From: Sansalvadorimonas sp965243775
GTDB taxonomy: Bacteria > Pseudomonadota > Gammaproteobacteria > Pseudomonadales > Endozoicomonadaceae
NCBI GenBank assembly: GCA_965243775.1
Contig: CBDEWF010000087.1
Coordinates: forward strand, 56,037 to 120,036
Length of the DNA stretch: 64,000 bases
Direction of reading: 5' to 3'
Under the pieces are notes generated by a model that searched no databases, was not told where the DNA came from, and worked only from the letters and a program-made list of their open reading frames with translations. Positions within the stretch are counted from its first letter, which is position 1. Every line of letters starts with the position of its first letter. Of the stretch, positions 18,009 to 27,927 are shown piece by piece. The position numbers and the translations under genes are program-made.

Positions 18009-20159
18009 TCAAGAAGCTATGTTGCGCTGATAGGGAGGCAGGGAGTTTAACAGAGCCTGCCCATATCGCCTGGTTACAAGGCGGCGGTCAAGAATGGTAA
18101 TTCGCCCTCTATCCTGCTCTGTCCGCAACAGGCGGCCACTGGCCTGAACAAGACGAATAGCCGCATCAGGCACAGAAATCTCCATGAAAGGATTACCACC
18201 ACGGGCTTCCACCCACTCCGCCAGAGAAGCTTCTACAGGGTCATCAGGAACAGCAAAAGGAATCTTGGCTATAACCACATGTTCACAGTATTTACCAGGC
18301 AGGTCGATACCTTCCGCCAGGCTTGCCAAACCAAAAATTACACTGACCTCATCATCATCAATCTTTTCCCGGTGCAGGCGCAGCAACTCTTTTTTGGAAT
18401 AATCATCCTGCATCATGACATGATTGCGCTCATCCCGATCCAGACCGAAATAAACATCTTTCATCTGCCGGCGGGATGAGAAAAGCACCAGAGTGCCTGC
18501 ATTTTTTGAAAACATGCCAGGCAGGCTGTCGATCAGCTCATCCGTGTGTTTATCAGCCTGACCCGGATCTGTTTTCATTCTGGGAATAATCAGTGTTCCG
18601 GCTTCATCATAGCGGAAAGGACTGGGTACACTTTCACAACGGGCTTCCGGGGGAACACCAGCCCGCATCCGGTAACGGTCAAAGCGTCCCAGAGCTGTCA
18701 GAGTAGCGGAAGTAACAACCGCTCCCCAAGCATGATTCCACAGGTACTCTTTCAGCAGACCTCCAGCAAGAATCAGGCTGCTAGCCACTTTCAAATCCTG
18801 ATAACCATTATTATCAGCATGCTCTATCCAGCGGGCCGAAGGCGGAACGCCTTCCCCGTCGGGTCTGCTCCAGCTTAGCCACAGCTCATGGTTGGCCTGC
18901 AGTCGCAGCAACAGGGAGCCAATCACAGGAAGAGTCTGCTCTGCCTGCAGTCTGTCAACACCGGAGACTTCGCCATCCAGCGCACTCTTCAGCTCTCCCA
19001 CAACCCGATCTGCCAGATCCACAGCCACACTGAAACCAGCCTTCATCCGCCCGGCCATTTCCAGAATCTCATCCGGCACAACACCGTTTGGCAAACGGTA
19101 AATCAGTGTTCTGCCGGTTTCTGATTCACCGGCACTCTTGAAGTCTGCAATGGAAAGCAGAGCATCTCGCATCAGGGCCTGTTCATCTTTCAACTCCCGG
19201 AATCGACTCTCGAGCTGTTCAAACCATTCGCCAATTTTACCCGGCAAGGCATGGGAATCAAGAATCCGTCCCAGCTGCTTGCCGGACTGCTCCAGCCAGC
19301 GGGCAGCATCGTTTAACCGGGTTTCGTGAGCAAAGTGGTTAATGGCTTTATCAGGCAGGTGATGGCCTTCATCAAACACATAAAGACAGTCTTTGGGCGC
19401 AGGAAGAATTGCACCACCTCCCAGCATCAAATCCGAGAGCACCAGGTCATGGTTAGTGACAATCACATCGACTTTATCCAGGCTCGCACGGGCACGATAA
19501 AAGGGACAGCCACTGAAATGGGGACAGCGCGGACCAGTACACTGGGCATGGGTTGAAGTCAGGCTGAACCACTCTTCTTCATCAATATTGTCCTTCCAGC
19601 TGTCACGATCACCGTCCCAGGAACCCGAAGCCAAGCGGGTAATCATATTCTCATACAGCTGAGTGGAATCCTGATCCAGATCGATCTTGAAACCTTCCTC
19701 TGCAAACAGGGCCATGGTGGCAGCACTGGCATTCTGGCTCTGCAGTAGAGTGTCCAGTTTCTGTACACAGATATAACGACGGCGCCCTTTAGCCAGAGCG
19801 ACGGTAAATTCAAGGCCACTATTGTGTCGTATATCCGGCAGATCCTTGTTCAGAATCTGTTCCTGAAGGGCCACTGTTGCCGTTGAGATAACCAAAGTTT
19901 TCCCGGAGCTTTTTGCCAAAGGAATACCTGCCAGGGTATAGCCAACTGTTTTCCCTGTGCCCGTTCCCGCCTCTACCACGCAGATAGCTGGATCAGATAT
20001 GCGCTTGCCTTCATCATCCATGGAGATAGTGCCAATGGTCTTGGCGATCTCGGCAATCATAACCTTTTGGCCATAGCGGGGTTTCAGCTCCCGTTTTTCC
20101 AGAAACTGGCTGTAGGCTTTCTGAATACTTTGACGAAGAGCAGGGGCCACCTGAGACAT
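18009..20159 (-). CDS. dinG: ATP-dependent DNA helicase DinG
   Basis: 716-residue superfamily 2, XPD-like 5'-3' helicase. Walker A is EAGTGTGKTVGYTL (about residues 63-76), the DEAH-type box is VFDEGHHLPD, and motif VI is VQASGRLLRTEQDRGRI. Four cysteines for the iron-sulfur cluster are present: RYICVQKL and CTGPRCPHFSGC. In Escherichia coli DinG unwinds DNA and RNA-DNA hybrids and helps forks pass transcription units. Full length for the family and no lesion seen. A YchJ gene diverges from its start. Confidence 0.93.
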   Translation of the reverse strand: MSQVAPALRQSIQKAYSQFLEKRELKPRYGQKVMIAEIAKTIGTISMDDEGKRISDPAICVVEAGTGTGKTVGYTLAGIPLAKSSGKTLVISTATVALQEQILNKDLPDIRHNSGLEFTVALAKGRRRYICVQKLDTLLQSQNASAATMALFAEEGFKIDLDQDSTQLYENMITRLASGSWDGDRDSWKDNIDEEEWFSLTSTHAQCTGPRCPHFSGCPFYRARASLDKVDVIVTNHDLVLSDLMLGGGAILPAPKDCLYVFDEGHHLPDKAINHFAHETRLNDAARWLEQSGKQLGRILDSHALPGKIGEWFEQLESRFRELKDEQALMRDALLSIADFKSAGESETGRTLIYRLPNGVVPDEILEMAGRMKAGFSVAVDLADRVVGELKSALDGEVSGVDRLQAEQTLPVIGSLLLRLQANHELWLSWSRPDGEGVPPSARWIEHADNNGYQDLKVASSLILAGGLLKEYLWNHAWGAVVTSATLTALGRFDRYRMRAGVPPEARCESVPSPFRYDEAGTLIIPRMKTDPGQADKHTDELIDSLPGMFSKNAGTLVLFSSRRQMKDVYFGLDRDERNHVMMQDDYSKKELLRLHREKIDDDEVSVIFGLASLAEGIDLPGKYCEHVVIAKIPFAVPDDPVEASLAEWVEARGGNPFMEISVPDAAIRLVQASGRLLRTEQDRGRITILDRRLVTRRYGQALLNSLPPYQRNIAS

Positions 20160-20335
20160 GTAGGCTTTGTTACCGTTAATAGTGATGATGAAGAAGTAAT
20201 TATACCCATACTGTATGGATATGCAGTAAGTTGAATTACTCGTCCAACTCAGTTTTCCCGACAGCCTGATCCGGATATTTCATAACTGTCTCAAGACCTA
20301 AGATTCCCCAGACCAGCTTCTGTTATCATTAAACC

Positions 20336-20824
20336 ATGACAAATCTGAATACCTGCCCCTGCGGTTCAGCAGGAAGCTACGAAAACTGCTGTGGTCGTCT
20401 ACATAAAGGCATAACCAAGGCAGAAACAGCCGAACAGCTGATGCGCTCACGTTACAGTGCCTGGTTCCTGGGCCTGATTGACTACCTGTTTGCAACAACC
20501 TGGAGCAAACAACAGTCTGGACTTAACCGGGAAGAGATGCAGGACTGGGCTGATCGTACTCAGTGGCTGAGCCTGGAAGTTGTTGATACGGCTGCAGGTC
20601 AGCCTGGAGACAAGGAGGGTGAAGTGGAGTTCCGTGCCCGCTTCCAGCTGCCACCGGTAGAATCCGTGCAGGAACACCATGAACGCTCACGCTTCGTGTT
20701 TGAAAACGACCGCTGGTTCTTTGTTGACCCATCTATTCCCGCACGTTCAGGCAGTGACATAGGCCGGAATGACCCCTGCCCCTGTGGCAGCGGAAAAAAG
20801 TATAAAAAGTGTTGCGGCAAATGA
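20336..20824 (+). CDS. ychJ: YchJ family SEC-C motif protein
   Basis: 162 residues with an SEC-C zinc-binding motif at each end: CPCGSAGSYENCCGR (residues 7-21) and DPCPCGSGKKYKKCCGK (C-terminal). Between them lies the UPF0225/YchJ domain (AEQLMRSRYSAWFLGLIDYLFATTW). The SEC-C motif is the one that binds zinc at the SecA C terminus. YchJ's own role is not established. Complete, single gene, divergent from dinG. Confidence 0.9.
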   Translation: MTNLNTCPCGSAGSYENCCGRLHKGITKAETAEQLMRSRYSAWFLGLIDYLFATTWSKQQSGLNREEMQDWADRTQWLSLEVVDTAAGQPGDKEGEVEFRARFQLPPVESVQEHHERSRFVFENDRWFFVDPSIPARSGSDIGRNDPCPCGSGKKYKKCCGK

Positions 20825-21261
20825 TTTCAATACAGAGTTGTTAAACCCCGTTTCAGTCTGCCTCTCCAGAAACCTGTCGGACTGACATCTGTATCTCAGG
20901 TATTTTTCAAAACTACAAAAAACGAAAAAAAACGTTCATAACCGATTGAAACCGCTCAGTTTCAACCTATATCTCTACGTCAATTCCCGGTAAAGAACAG
21001 GAACTCTCAGCTCAAATCAATTGACTTGCATCCTGTTTTTACAGTATTCATGGATGGCATCGTCAGAGACCGGTTCAGAATTTTGAGCCAGGCACTTAAC
21101 TCTGACCAGTAAAAAAACCCTGAAAACAGGCCGAAGCCCGTAAGAAAGCACGGGTCTACAAAATTACACAGTTTCCCCGATAGAGTCACCTATGCATCAT
21201 CTGGTGCTTACACGAAAACAAGGCGGGGGAACATAAACGACCACAGATTAGGGGAAAATCT
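20825..21261. other. Intergenic region before the TAXI-TRAP operon
   Basis: About 437 bases without a gene. A short hairpin (GAAGCCCGTAAGAAAGCACGGGTCTAC, about 21132-21158) may be part of a leader. The ribosome binding site of the next gene is AGGGGAAAATCT before 21262. The open frame on the minus strand at 21007-21189 has no start signal or family match and was rejected. Confidence 0.4.
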
Positions 21262-22242
21262 ATGTCATTGCTGAAGAAGCTATCTTTCGCGGTTATCGGT
21301 GCTGGTATGGCAGCCGCAACCCTGAGCACTCCAGCCTCCGCTGCAGATCAACAGTTTGTCACTATCGGTACCGGTGGTGTAACCGGTGTCTATTATCCAA
21401 CTGGCGGGGCTATCTGCCGTCTTGTCAACAAAAGCCGCAAAGAACACGGTATTCGCTGTTCTGTCGAGAGTACCGGTGGTTCTGTTTACAATCTGAATAC
21501 TATTCGTGCCGGCGAGATGGATATGGGCATAGCCCAGTCCGACTGGCAATATCATGCTTGGCAAGGCTCCAGTAAGTTTGAAGGTTCTGGCGCTAACAAA
21601 GATCTCCGTGCTGTCTTCTCCATTCATGCAGAACCCTTCACTGTTCTGGCCCGCAAGGATTCCGGCATCAAGGAATTTGGCGACCTGAAAGGCAAGCGCG
21701 TCAATATCGGCAACCCCGGTTCCGGCCAGCGCGGCACCATGGAAGTTGTTATGGATGCCTGGGGAATGTCTCCAGATGATTTTAAACTGAAGACTGAGCT
21801 TAAGGCTGCCGAGCAAGCCAAGGCCCTGTGCGACAATAAGATTGATGCCATGGTCTACGTCGTTGGTCACCCCAACGGCTCGATCAAAGAAGCCACTACG
21901 TCCTGTGAGACTGTTCTGGTAAATGTTCGTGGCCCGGCTATCGAAAAGCTGATCAAGGATCACCCTTATTATCGAGTCGCCACCATTCCTGGCGGCATGT
22001 ATTCCGGTAATGCTGATGACACCAGCACCTTCGGCGTGGGCGCAACTTTTGTCTCTTCCACCAAGACTTCTGACGAAGCGATCTATCAGATCGTCAAGTC
22101 TGTGTTCGAAAACTTCAGCGACTTCCGCAAACTGCACCCGGCGTTTGGCAACCTGAAGAAAGAAGAGATGGTTAAAGACGGACTGTCTGCTCCCCTGCAT
22201 GCAGGAGCAGCCCGTTACTACAAAGAAGCCGGCCTTCTCTAG
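21262..22242 (+). CDS. TRAP transporter substrate-binding protein, TAXI family
   Basis: 326-residue periplasmic binding protein with a signal peptide (LSFAVIGAGMAAATLSTPASA, cut before ADQQF). The family signature FVTIGTGGVTGVYYPTGG follows at once, then LNTIRAGEMDMGIAQSDWQ and KRVNIGNPGSGQRGTMEVV. TAXI proteins bind C4-dicarboxylates or amino acids such as glutamate and deliver them to a fused permease; substrate here unknown. The partner permease begins 218 bases downstream after a strong hairpin, an arrangement that usually gives excess binding protein. Good ribosome binding site (AGGGGAAAA). Confidence 0.92.
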   Translation: MSLLKKLSFAVIGAGMAAATLSTPASAADQQFVTIGTGGVTGVYYPTGGAICRLVNKSRKEHGIRCSVESTGGSVYNLNTIRAGEMDMGIAQSDWQYHAWQGSSKFEGSGANKDLRAVFSIHAEPFTVLARKDSGIKEFGDLKGKRVNIGNPGSGQRGTMEVVMDAWGMSPDDFKLKTELKAAEQAKALCDNKIDAMVYVVGHPNGSIKEATTSCETVLVNVRGPAIEKLIKDHPYYRVATIPGGMYSGNADDTSTFGVGATFVSSTKTSDEAIYQIVKSVFENFSDFRKLHPAFGNLKKEEMVKDGLSAPLHAGAARYYKEAGLL

Positions 22243-22261
22243 CGCTCCGTTAACCGTGCCT

Positions 22262-22298
22262 CACAGGAACAGCGGGTTATAAACCTGCTGTTCCTGTG
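22262..22298 (+). terminator. Hairpin between TAXI binding protein and permease
   Basis: CACAGGAACAGC-GGGTT and AACCT-GCTGTTCCTGTG pair with about 16 base pairs around ATA, followed by TCTGTTTTCC. Position and strength suggest partial termination or protection of the binding-protein mRNA, so that the binding protein is made in excess over the permease. Confidence 0.6.
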
Positions 22299-22460
22299 TC
22301 TGTTTTCCTCATGCCCGACCTGCATGAAGGACTCACCAGCTGAGTTATCAACCAGCTGATGTCAACCTGGGTTTCCCCTGTCAGCGATACAATTCATGCA
22401 CTTCACGTCATGTACCTCGCGTTGACCCAAGGAAGGAACCCCTGGCCAGGGTAACGTACT

Positions 22461-25016
22461 ATGTCCAACTCCACTAACACGGGTCTCGAAACTGCAGCTA
22501 AGATAGTTAACGACTCTGATACAGGCGCCCGCAATCCTCGTGGTCTAGCCGCACGCATACTGACCGGTACAGCACTGCTGTGGTCACTTTTTCAACTGTG
22601 GTATGCCTCACCACTGCCATTCACTCTTAACTTTTTTATCCTTAATGACACCGAGGCCCGCGCTATTCATCTGGCCTTTGCCATATTTTTATCATTCACG
22701 GCATTTCCAGCTCTCAAGCGCTCACCCAAGACTCATATCCCGATTCAGGACTGGATTCTGGCCCTGCTGGGCAGTTTCTCCGCAGCTTATATTTATCTGT
22801 TCTACGCTGCACTTGCCGACCGTCCTGGGGCTCCAATACTGCAAGATGTTGTTATTGCCGTTGTTGGCATGATCCTTCTGCTTGAAGCTACCCGGCGGGC
22901 TCTTGGTCCCCCCCTGGTGGTTGTCGCCTGTGTATTTCTTGTTTATACCTTTGCTGGCCCCTATATGCCCGATATTGTGGCTCACAAAGGAGCCAGCCTG
23001 AACAAGGCCATGTCCCATTTCTGGCTGACGACGGAAGGCGTTTTTGGTGTAGCACTTGGAGTATCGACCAATTTTGTGTTCCTGTTCGTCCTGTTCGGCG
23101 CACTGCTTGAGCAGGCTGGCGCAGGTCAGTACTTTATCCGTCTCTCTTTCTCACTGCTGGGCCACTTGAGAGGTGGGCCGGCTAAAGCAGCTGTTGTCTC
23201 TTCTGGCCTCAGTGGCGTGATATCCGGTTCCAGTATTGCCAACGTAGTTACCACGGGAACCTTCACCATTCCATTGATGAAGCGAGTTGGCTTTCCTGCC
23301 ACCAAGGCTGGTGCCATTGAAGTTGCAGCCTCTACCAATGGGCAGCTGACCCCGCCCATTATGGGTGCAGCAGCCTTCCTTATGGTTGAATACGTTGGTA
23401 TCCCCTACCTGGATGTAATACGGCATGCCATTCTGCCGGCTGCCATTTCCTACATAGCCCTGTTCTATATCGTGCACTTGGAAGCAGTAAAGGCAGGTAT
23501 GCAGGGCATGCCCCGGGAGCGCAATCTTTCCATGGCTGAATGGATGCTTCTGGCTGTAGGCAGTTTCCTGATGATGTGCGTGGTCGGCGCGCTGGTTTAC
23601 TTCGGAATAGGCTGGATCAAAGATGTAGCTGGTGATGCTTCCCTGTGGATTATCGGTGCTCTGGTGACTATCATCTATCTTGCCCTGCTGCTGTTGGCCG
23701 CCAGGTATCCTGACCATCATGAAGATCATGAGCTGGAGATAGCTCCCAGAATCAGAACCACTGCCCTGAGTGGTCTGCACTTCCTGCTGCCGGTGGTGGT
23801 ATTGATCTGGTGTATTGCCAAGGAACGAATGTCTCCGGGGCTATCAGCTTTCTGGGCCACTCTGTTTATGGTCATTATCGTTGTTACCCAGCACCCCATA
23901 CTCAGTGTATTCAGTGGCCAGGCGGATATTGCCGGCCAGTTCCGCAGAGGCACCAGGGATCTGTTCAATGGTTTAGTCAGCGGTTCACGCAATATGATCG
24001 GTATTGGTGTCGCAACAGCGGCCGCCGGCATTGTGGTAGGTACCGTAACCCTGACCGGTATCGGTCAGGTTATGACTGAATTTGTGGAGTTCATCTCCGG
24101 CGGCAGCATTCTGCTAGTTCTGATTTTCACTGCCATTATCAGCCTTATCCTTGGCATGGGACTGCCCACAACAGCCAACTATATTGTGGTCTCCAGCCTG
24201 ATGGCCCCGGTTATTGTTAGCTTGGGGGCGGCTCATGGCCTGATCGTTCCCCTGATTGCCGTACACTTATTTGTGTTTTACTTCGGCATTCTGGCTGATG
24301 ATACACCGCCGGTGGGTCTCGCAGCTTATGCTGCGGCAGCAATAGCTCGGGGCAACCCCATCCAGACCGGTATCCAGGGCTTCACCTACGATATCCGTAC
24401 CGCCATTCTGCCCTTTATGTTTATCTTCAACACTCAGCTGCTGCTTATTGATATTGGCAGCATCTGGGAACTGATGATCACAATTCTCAGCGCCCTGGGA
24501 GCCATGCTGGTATTTGCCGCTGCCACCCAGGGATTCTGGCTGACCAGAACCCGCTGGTACGAAACTACCGGACTTCTGCTAATCGCTTTCACTCTTTTCC
24601 GTCCCGGATTCTGGTGGGATATGGCCTGGCCTGAGCGCAATGAACTGACTGGCTCAGCCATTTTTGAACAGATAATGGAAGTTCAACCCCAGGATCAGAT
24701 TCGTCTGCGGGTAGAGGGTGAAGACTTTTCAGGGAATGATAAGAAGAGAACCATTCTGCTGACTGTAGGTGATCAGAACAGCGCTCAGGATCGCTTGTTC
24801 GATATGGGCCTCGAGCTGGTTGAGAATGAAGGAAAAATCCTCGTTGATAATATCGGTTTTGCCAGTCAGGCAGAGAAAGCCGGTCTGGATTTTGACTGGG
24901 AGATTGTCAGTGTGGAAGTAGCCAATGACCGGCCACCGAAGCAGCTGATGTTTGTCCCGGCCCTGATATTGCTGTTGTTAATATGGATAAACCAGCGGCG
25001 CAGAAAAACGGATTGA
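22461..25016 (+). CDS. TRAP transporter fused permease (4TM + 12TM)
   Basis: 851-residue inner-membrane protein joining the small (DctQ-like) and large (DctM-like) permease parts. Residues about 30-150 hold the first helices; the DctM signature is in the middle (SGLSGVISGSSIANVVTTGT, and GMGLPTTANYIVVSSLMAPV). After the last DctM helix a soluble C-terminal domain of about 110 residues occurs (EVQPQDQIRLRVEGEDF … GFASQAEKAGLDFDWEI), a DUF3394 region with PDZ-like character found in many TAXI-associated permeases, ending in one more helix. With the TAXI protein it should form a Na+- or H+-driven importer. Confidence 0.93.
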   Translation: MSNSTNTGLETAAKIVNDSDTGARNPRGLAARILTGTALLWSLFQLWYASPLPFTLNFFILNDTEARAIHLAFAIFLSFTAFPALKRSPKTHIPIQDWILALLGSFSAAYIYLFYAALADRPGAPILQDVVIAVVGMILLLEATRRALGPPLVVVACVFLVYTFAGPYMPDIVAHKGASLNKAMSHFWLTTEGVFGVALGVSTNFVFLFVLFGALLEQAGAGQYFIRLSFSLLGHLRGGPAKAAVVSSGLSGVISGSSIANVVTTGTFTIPLMKRVGFPATKAGAIEVAASTNGQLTPPIMGAAAFLMVEYVGIPYLDVIRHAILPAAISYIALFYIVHLEAVKAGMQGMPRERNLSMAEWMLLAVGSFLMMCVVGALVYFGIGWIKDVAGDASLWIIGALVTIIYLALLLLAARYPDHHEDHELEIAPRIRTTALSGLHFLLPVVVLIWCIAKERMSPGLSAFWATLFMVIIVVTQHPILSVFSGQADIAGQFRRGTRDLFNGLVSGSRNMIGIGVATAAAGIVVGTVTLTGIGQVMTEFVEFISGGSILLVLIFTAIISLILGMGLPTTANYIVVSSLMAPVIVSLGAAHGLIVPLIAVHLFVFYFGILADDTPPVGLAAYAAAAIARGNPIQTGIQGFTYDIRTAILPFMFIFNTQLLLIDIGSIWELMITILSALGAMLVFAAATQGFWLTRTRWYETTGLLLIAFTLFRPGFWWDMAWPERNELTGSAIFEQIMEVQPQDQIRLRVEGEDFSGNDKKRTILLTVGDQNSAQDRLFDMGLELVENEGKILVDNIGFASQAEKAGLDFDWEIVSVEVANDRPPKQLMFVPALILLLLIWINQRRRKTD

Positions 25017-25029
25017 GATTGAGATTGTG

Positions 25030-25458
25030 CTATTCATCATGATCTGCAACAACTATTTCAAGACGGCATACAGGCTTGTCGCCTTCAACTGCCACTCTGG
25101 GAGTGACAATAACTGCCTGAGCTATGGCACCTTTTCCTGCCTGAATACGGTGCTCATTCTTGCTGTCTTTACAGGGAAAAATGACACTGTTCCTTGATAC
25201 ATTAATGGCAAGCCATTCTCCGCGATTCACATCCACAATCCTGATCGCTCCGGGGTACACCCGGAGCGATACTTTATCACTTTGACTCTGGGGCTCATCA
25301 TAAACCTGTATAACCCCCATATACTGGCTCGTGAAATCAGTCATATTCAGATAAATTGCCAGTGGCTCGCTAGCCTTGGCAAGATTCCCCATAAACATTA
25401 AACACAGAACCAGACCACACAAAGTAAATAAAGATGGATGGCGTACGTCCCTCTCCAT
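25030..25458 (-). CDS. Small exported protein, unknown
   Basis: About 142 residues. A hydrophobic segment near the N terminus (LFTLCGLVLCLMFMGNLAKA) reads as a signal peptide, then a beta-rich domain with two cysteines (IFPCKDSK … KPVCRLEIVV) that could form a disulfide. The ATG at 25458 is chosen because AAGGAG lies six bases before it; the longer frame to 25590 lacks a ribosome binding site. I do not recognise the family. Convergent with the TRAP permease gene, 13 bases apart. Confidence 0.6.
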   Translation of the reverse strand: MERDVRHPSLFTLCGLVLCLMFMGNLAKASEPLAIYLNMTDFTSQYMGVIQVYDEPQSQSDKVSLRVYPGAIRIVDVNRGEWLAINVSRNSVIFPCKDSKNEHRIQAGKGAIAQAVIVTPRVAVEGDKPVCRLEIVVADHDE

Positions 25459-25686
25459 GGCGACTCCTTGACAACCCACAGCCACTACCGGAGACAGCTC
25501 AACACCGGTAAATCTAACACTGACACTACCACCGACGGCAGTATATAAGCACTCTAGACTGCATTTTTCAGAGAGTTGTGTTTTACTCACATCCTGCCAA
25601 AAGAATGTCTTTCGACAATTTCGGTCTGGAAAAAATCCTGCTCTCGGCGAGGATCTCCACGGTATATTTCAGGAAAGGAGGGTGTC

Positions 25687-26658
25687 ATGACCATGAAAGC
25701 CATTCGCCAGCATAAGCATGGCGATATTGATCAGCTCAATCTGGAAACCATTCAAATTCCAACGCCTGGTCCTGAACAGATTCTGATAAAAATCCATGCC
25801 GCCGGCGTTAATCCCGTCGATACTTATATTCGCGCCGGCACTAATGGCTATACCTCACACATGCCCCATACTCCCGGAAAGGACGCAGCAGGAACTATAG
25901 AGGCTTTGGGCCACAGCCATCACCATTTCCAGGTAGGTGATCGTGTTTATCTGGCTGGCAGCCTCACCGGGGCCACTGCTGAGTATGCCCTTTGCGGAAC
26001 CCGCCAGGTCTTTCCACTTCCAGAGAATATCAGTTTTGCTGCCGGAGCCTGTATCGGAGTTCCCTGCGCGACGGCTTGGAGAGCCTTGTTCCACCGGGGA
26101 CATGCCCAACCAGGGGAAACCCTGCTGGTTCATGGGGCCAGTGGCGGTGTAGGTCTGGCTGCTGTGCAGCTGGGCGTTGCAGCCGGCATGACCGTAATCG
26201 GCACTGCCGGCACTGAAGCTGGGCTGAAGCTGGTAAAGGAACAAGGTGCCCACCTGGTTCTGAATCACCATAGTGATACTCACCTGGAAGATCTTATGGA
26301 ATGGAGCCATGGCCGCGGCGCAGATCTGGTGCTGGAAATGCTGGCCAACATCAACCTTGGCCATGATCTCAGTGCTCTGGCCCAAGGAGGACGGGTGATT
26401 GTCATTGGCAGCCGGGGAACCGTAACTATTAATCCAAGAGAGATTATGAAACGGGATGCGTGCATCCAGGGCCTGGCACTGGCAAACACATCTGAGCAAG
26501 ATCTGTCAGCGATCCATGCTGCTCTTTATGCCAGCCTTAGCAGTGGTGCCCTTAAACCGGTCATCTCTAGGTCATTCCCTCTTGAACAACTGGGGGAGGC
26601 CCATAAGACTGTTATGAAACCCGGAGCCATGGGAAATATTGTTATCCAGGTACAGTAA
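25687..26658 (+). CDS. Quinone oxidoreductase-like, medium-chain dehydrogenase superfamily
   Basis: About 323 residues. The start MTMKAIRQHKHG has AAAGGAGGG seven bases upstream, so the longer frame from 25576 is rejected. GroES-like N-terminal part with AAGVNPVDTYIRAG (the quinone-oxidoreductase form lacking the catalytic zinc cysteines), then NADPH-binding VHGASGGVGLAAVQLGVAAG. By family (zeta-crystallin/QorA) it would reduce quinones or alpha,beta-unsaturated carbonyls with NADPH in the cytoplasm. Substrate not known. Confidence 0.88.
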   Translation: MTMKAIRQHKHGDIDQLNLETIQIPTPGPEQILIKIHAAGVNPVDTYIRAGTNGYTSHMPHTPGKDAAGTIEALGHSHHHFQVGDRVYLAGSLTGATAEYALCGTRQVFPLPENISFAAGACIGVPCATAWRALFHRGHAQPGETLLVHGASGGVGLAAVQLGVAAGMTVIGTAGTEAGLKLVKEQGAHLVLNHHSDTHLEDLMEWSHGRGADLVLEMLANINLGHDLSALAQGGRVIVIGSRGTVTINPREIMKRDACIQGLALANTSEQDLSAIHAALYASLSSGALKPVISRSFPLEQLGEAHKTVMKPGAMGNIVIQVQ

Positions 26659-26689
26659 ACCCAAAGGTGTCAGGCTCCCAGAGGCGTTC

Positions 26690-27805
26690 TCACCCATTGA
26701 TACTTTTCTCAATGCCATAGCGCCCTGAAGAAAATAGATCTAGCTGTACAGCCCCATCACTGCTCTTCAAATCTATCAGTCGAACACCTGCTCCCAGTAA
26801 TCGAACTGGTTTCTCAGCACGCTCCCAAGCTGCCTTCACCAGGCGTTCAAATGATGCAACATCAAAAGCCCCACTGCTACTCTGCACCAACGGCTCTTCC
26901 ATAGTGGTCTGAGTAAAGTCAGCAAACTTCACTTTTACAAAACGCTTACTGGCAGCATATTCATGGCGGATTTTCTGGTACCGCTCCACTAGCTCCTCTA
27001 CCAGCTCAGGCACTTTCTTGATCACAGCATTCCGGTCAGGAAGATCTTCATTATAAGTATGCTCCAGGGACAAAGACTTACGACGATGACTGGTTATCAC
27101 CGGACGCTCATCAATCCCCCGGCAAAGCTGGTACAGCCTATCTCCGAAAACACCGAACTTGCGGGTCAAATCGAGGATATTCCAGCTGCGCAGATCTGCA
27201 CAGGTTTCAATTCCCAGTTTGCTCATCCTCCTGGCCGTGGCTTTTCCAACGCCAAATATCCGCTTTACCGGCAGTGCTGCAACAAAGTTGTCAACCTCAT
27301 CGGGAGTGATGACTTTCAGACCATCAGGCTTGTTCCAGTCAGATGCCACCTTGGCCAGAAACTTATTGGGAGCAACACCCGCTGATACAGTAATACCTGT
27401 TCTTTCTCTGGCTCTTTTTCTGATCTCATGAGCCATCAGAGTGGCACTGCCATGACAGCGCTGACTGTTCGATACATCCAGAAAGGCTTCATCCAGAGAC
27501 AAGGGCTCAATTTGATCGGTATAGTCAGCAAAAATCTGATGCAGCTCCCGGGAAACTTCCCTGTACAGGTCAAATCTTGGTTTGAGAATCTCCAGATCAG
27601 GACAGAGTTTAACAGCACGAGCCGAGGCCATGGCAGAATGCACTCCATACTCCCTGGCCTCATAATTGCAGGTAGCAACCACACCTCGCCTCTCGGGAGT
27701 TCCACCTACGGCTACGGGGCGACCACGCAACCGGGGATTTTCCCTTATTTCAACTGCTGCATAGAAGCAGTCACAATCCACGTGAATGATTTTACGCTGT
27801 GACAA
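26690..27805 (-). CDS. dinB: DNA polymerase IV (DinB)
   Basis: Y-family translesion polymerase of 371 residues. Motifs: IIHVDCDCFYAAVE (first metal-binding Asp), RRGVVATCNYEAREYGVHSAM (nucleotide binding), SLDEAFLDVS (catalytic DE pair) and the little-finger domain from about residue 240 (KSLSLEHTYNEDL). It bypasses lesions such as N2-guanine adducts and is usually SOS-induced. No LexA box was confidently seen upstream. No beta-clamp QXXLXLF at the very end, although VQLDLFSSG near residue 358 resembles it. Confidence 0.93.
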   Translation of the reverse strand: MSQRKIIHVDCDCFYAAVEIRENPRLRGRPVAVGGTPERRGVVATCNYEAREYGVHSAMASARAVKLCPDLEILKPRFDLYREVSRELHQIFADYTDQIEPLSLDEAFLDVSNSQRCHGSATLMAHEIRKRARERTGITVSAGVAPNKFLAKVASDWNKPDGLKVITPDEVDNFVAALPVKRIFGVGKATARRMSKLGIETCADLRSWNILDLTRKFGVFGDRLYQLCRGIDERPVITSHRRKSLSLEHTYNEDLPDRNAVIKKVPELVEELVERYQKIRHEYAASKRFVKVKFADFTQTTMEEPLVQSSSGAFDVASFERLVKAAWERAEKPVRLLGAGVRLIDLKSSDGAVQLDLFSSGRYGIEKSING

Positions 27806-27927
27806 GCCGGTAAATCCCTGACAGTTGTTCTGTTAGCCACTCCATTCTACCGCAGCTTTCATTCTGGAAGCTCAGCGAAAAGCCCCAATGAAATTAACAA
27901 ACGGACTCTATCCGCTACGGCACATTT

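Noticed and set aside
21007..21189. 60-residue minus-strand frame in the TAXI leader
   Set aside because: No ribosome binding site and no resemblance to a protein family.
21280..22200. 306-residue open frame antisense to the TAXI binding protein
   Set aside because: Shadow of a high-confidence gene; no ribosome binding site or family features.
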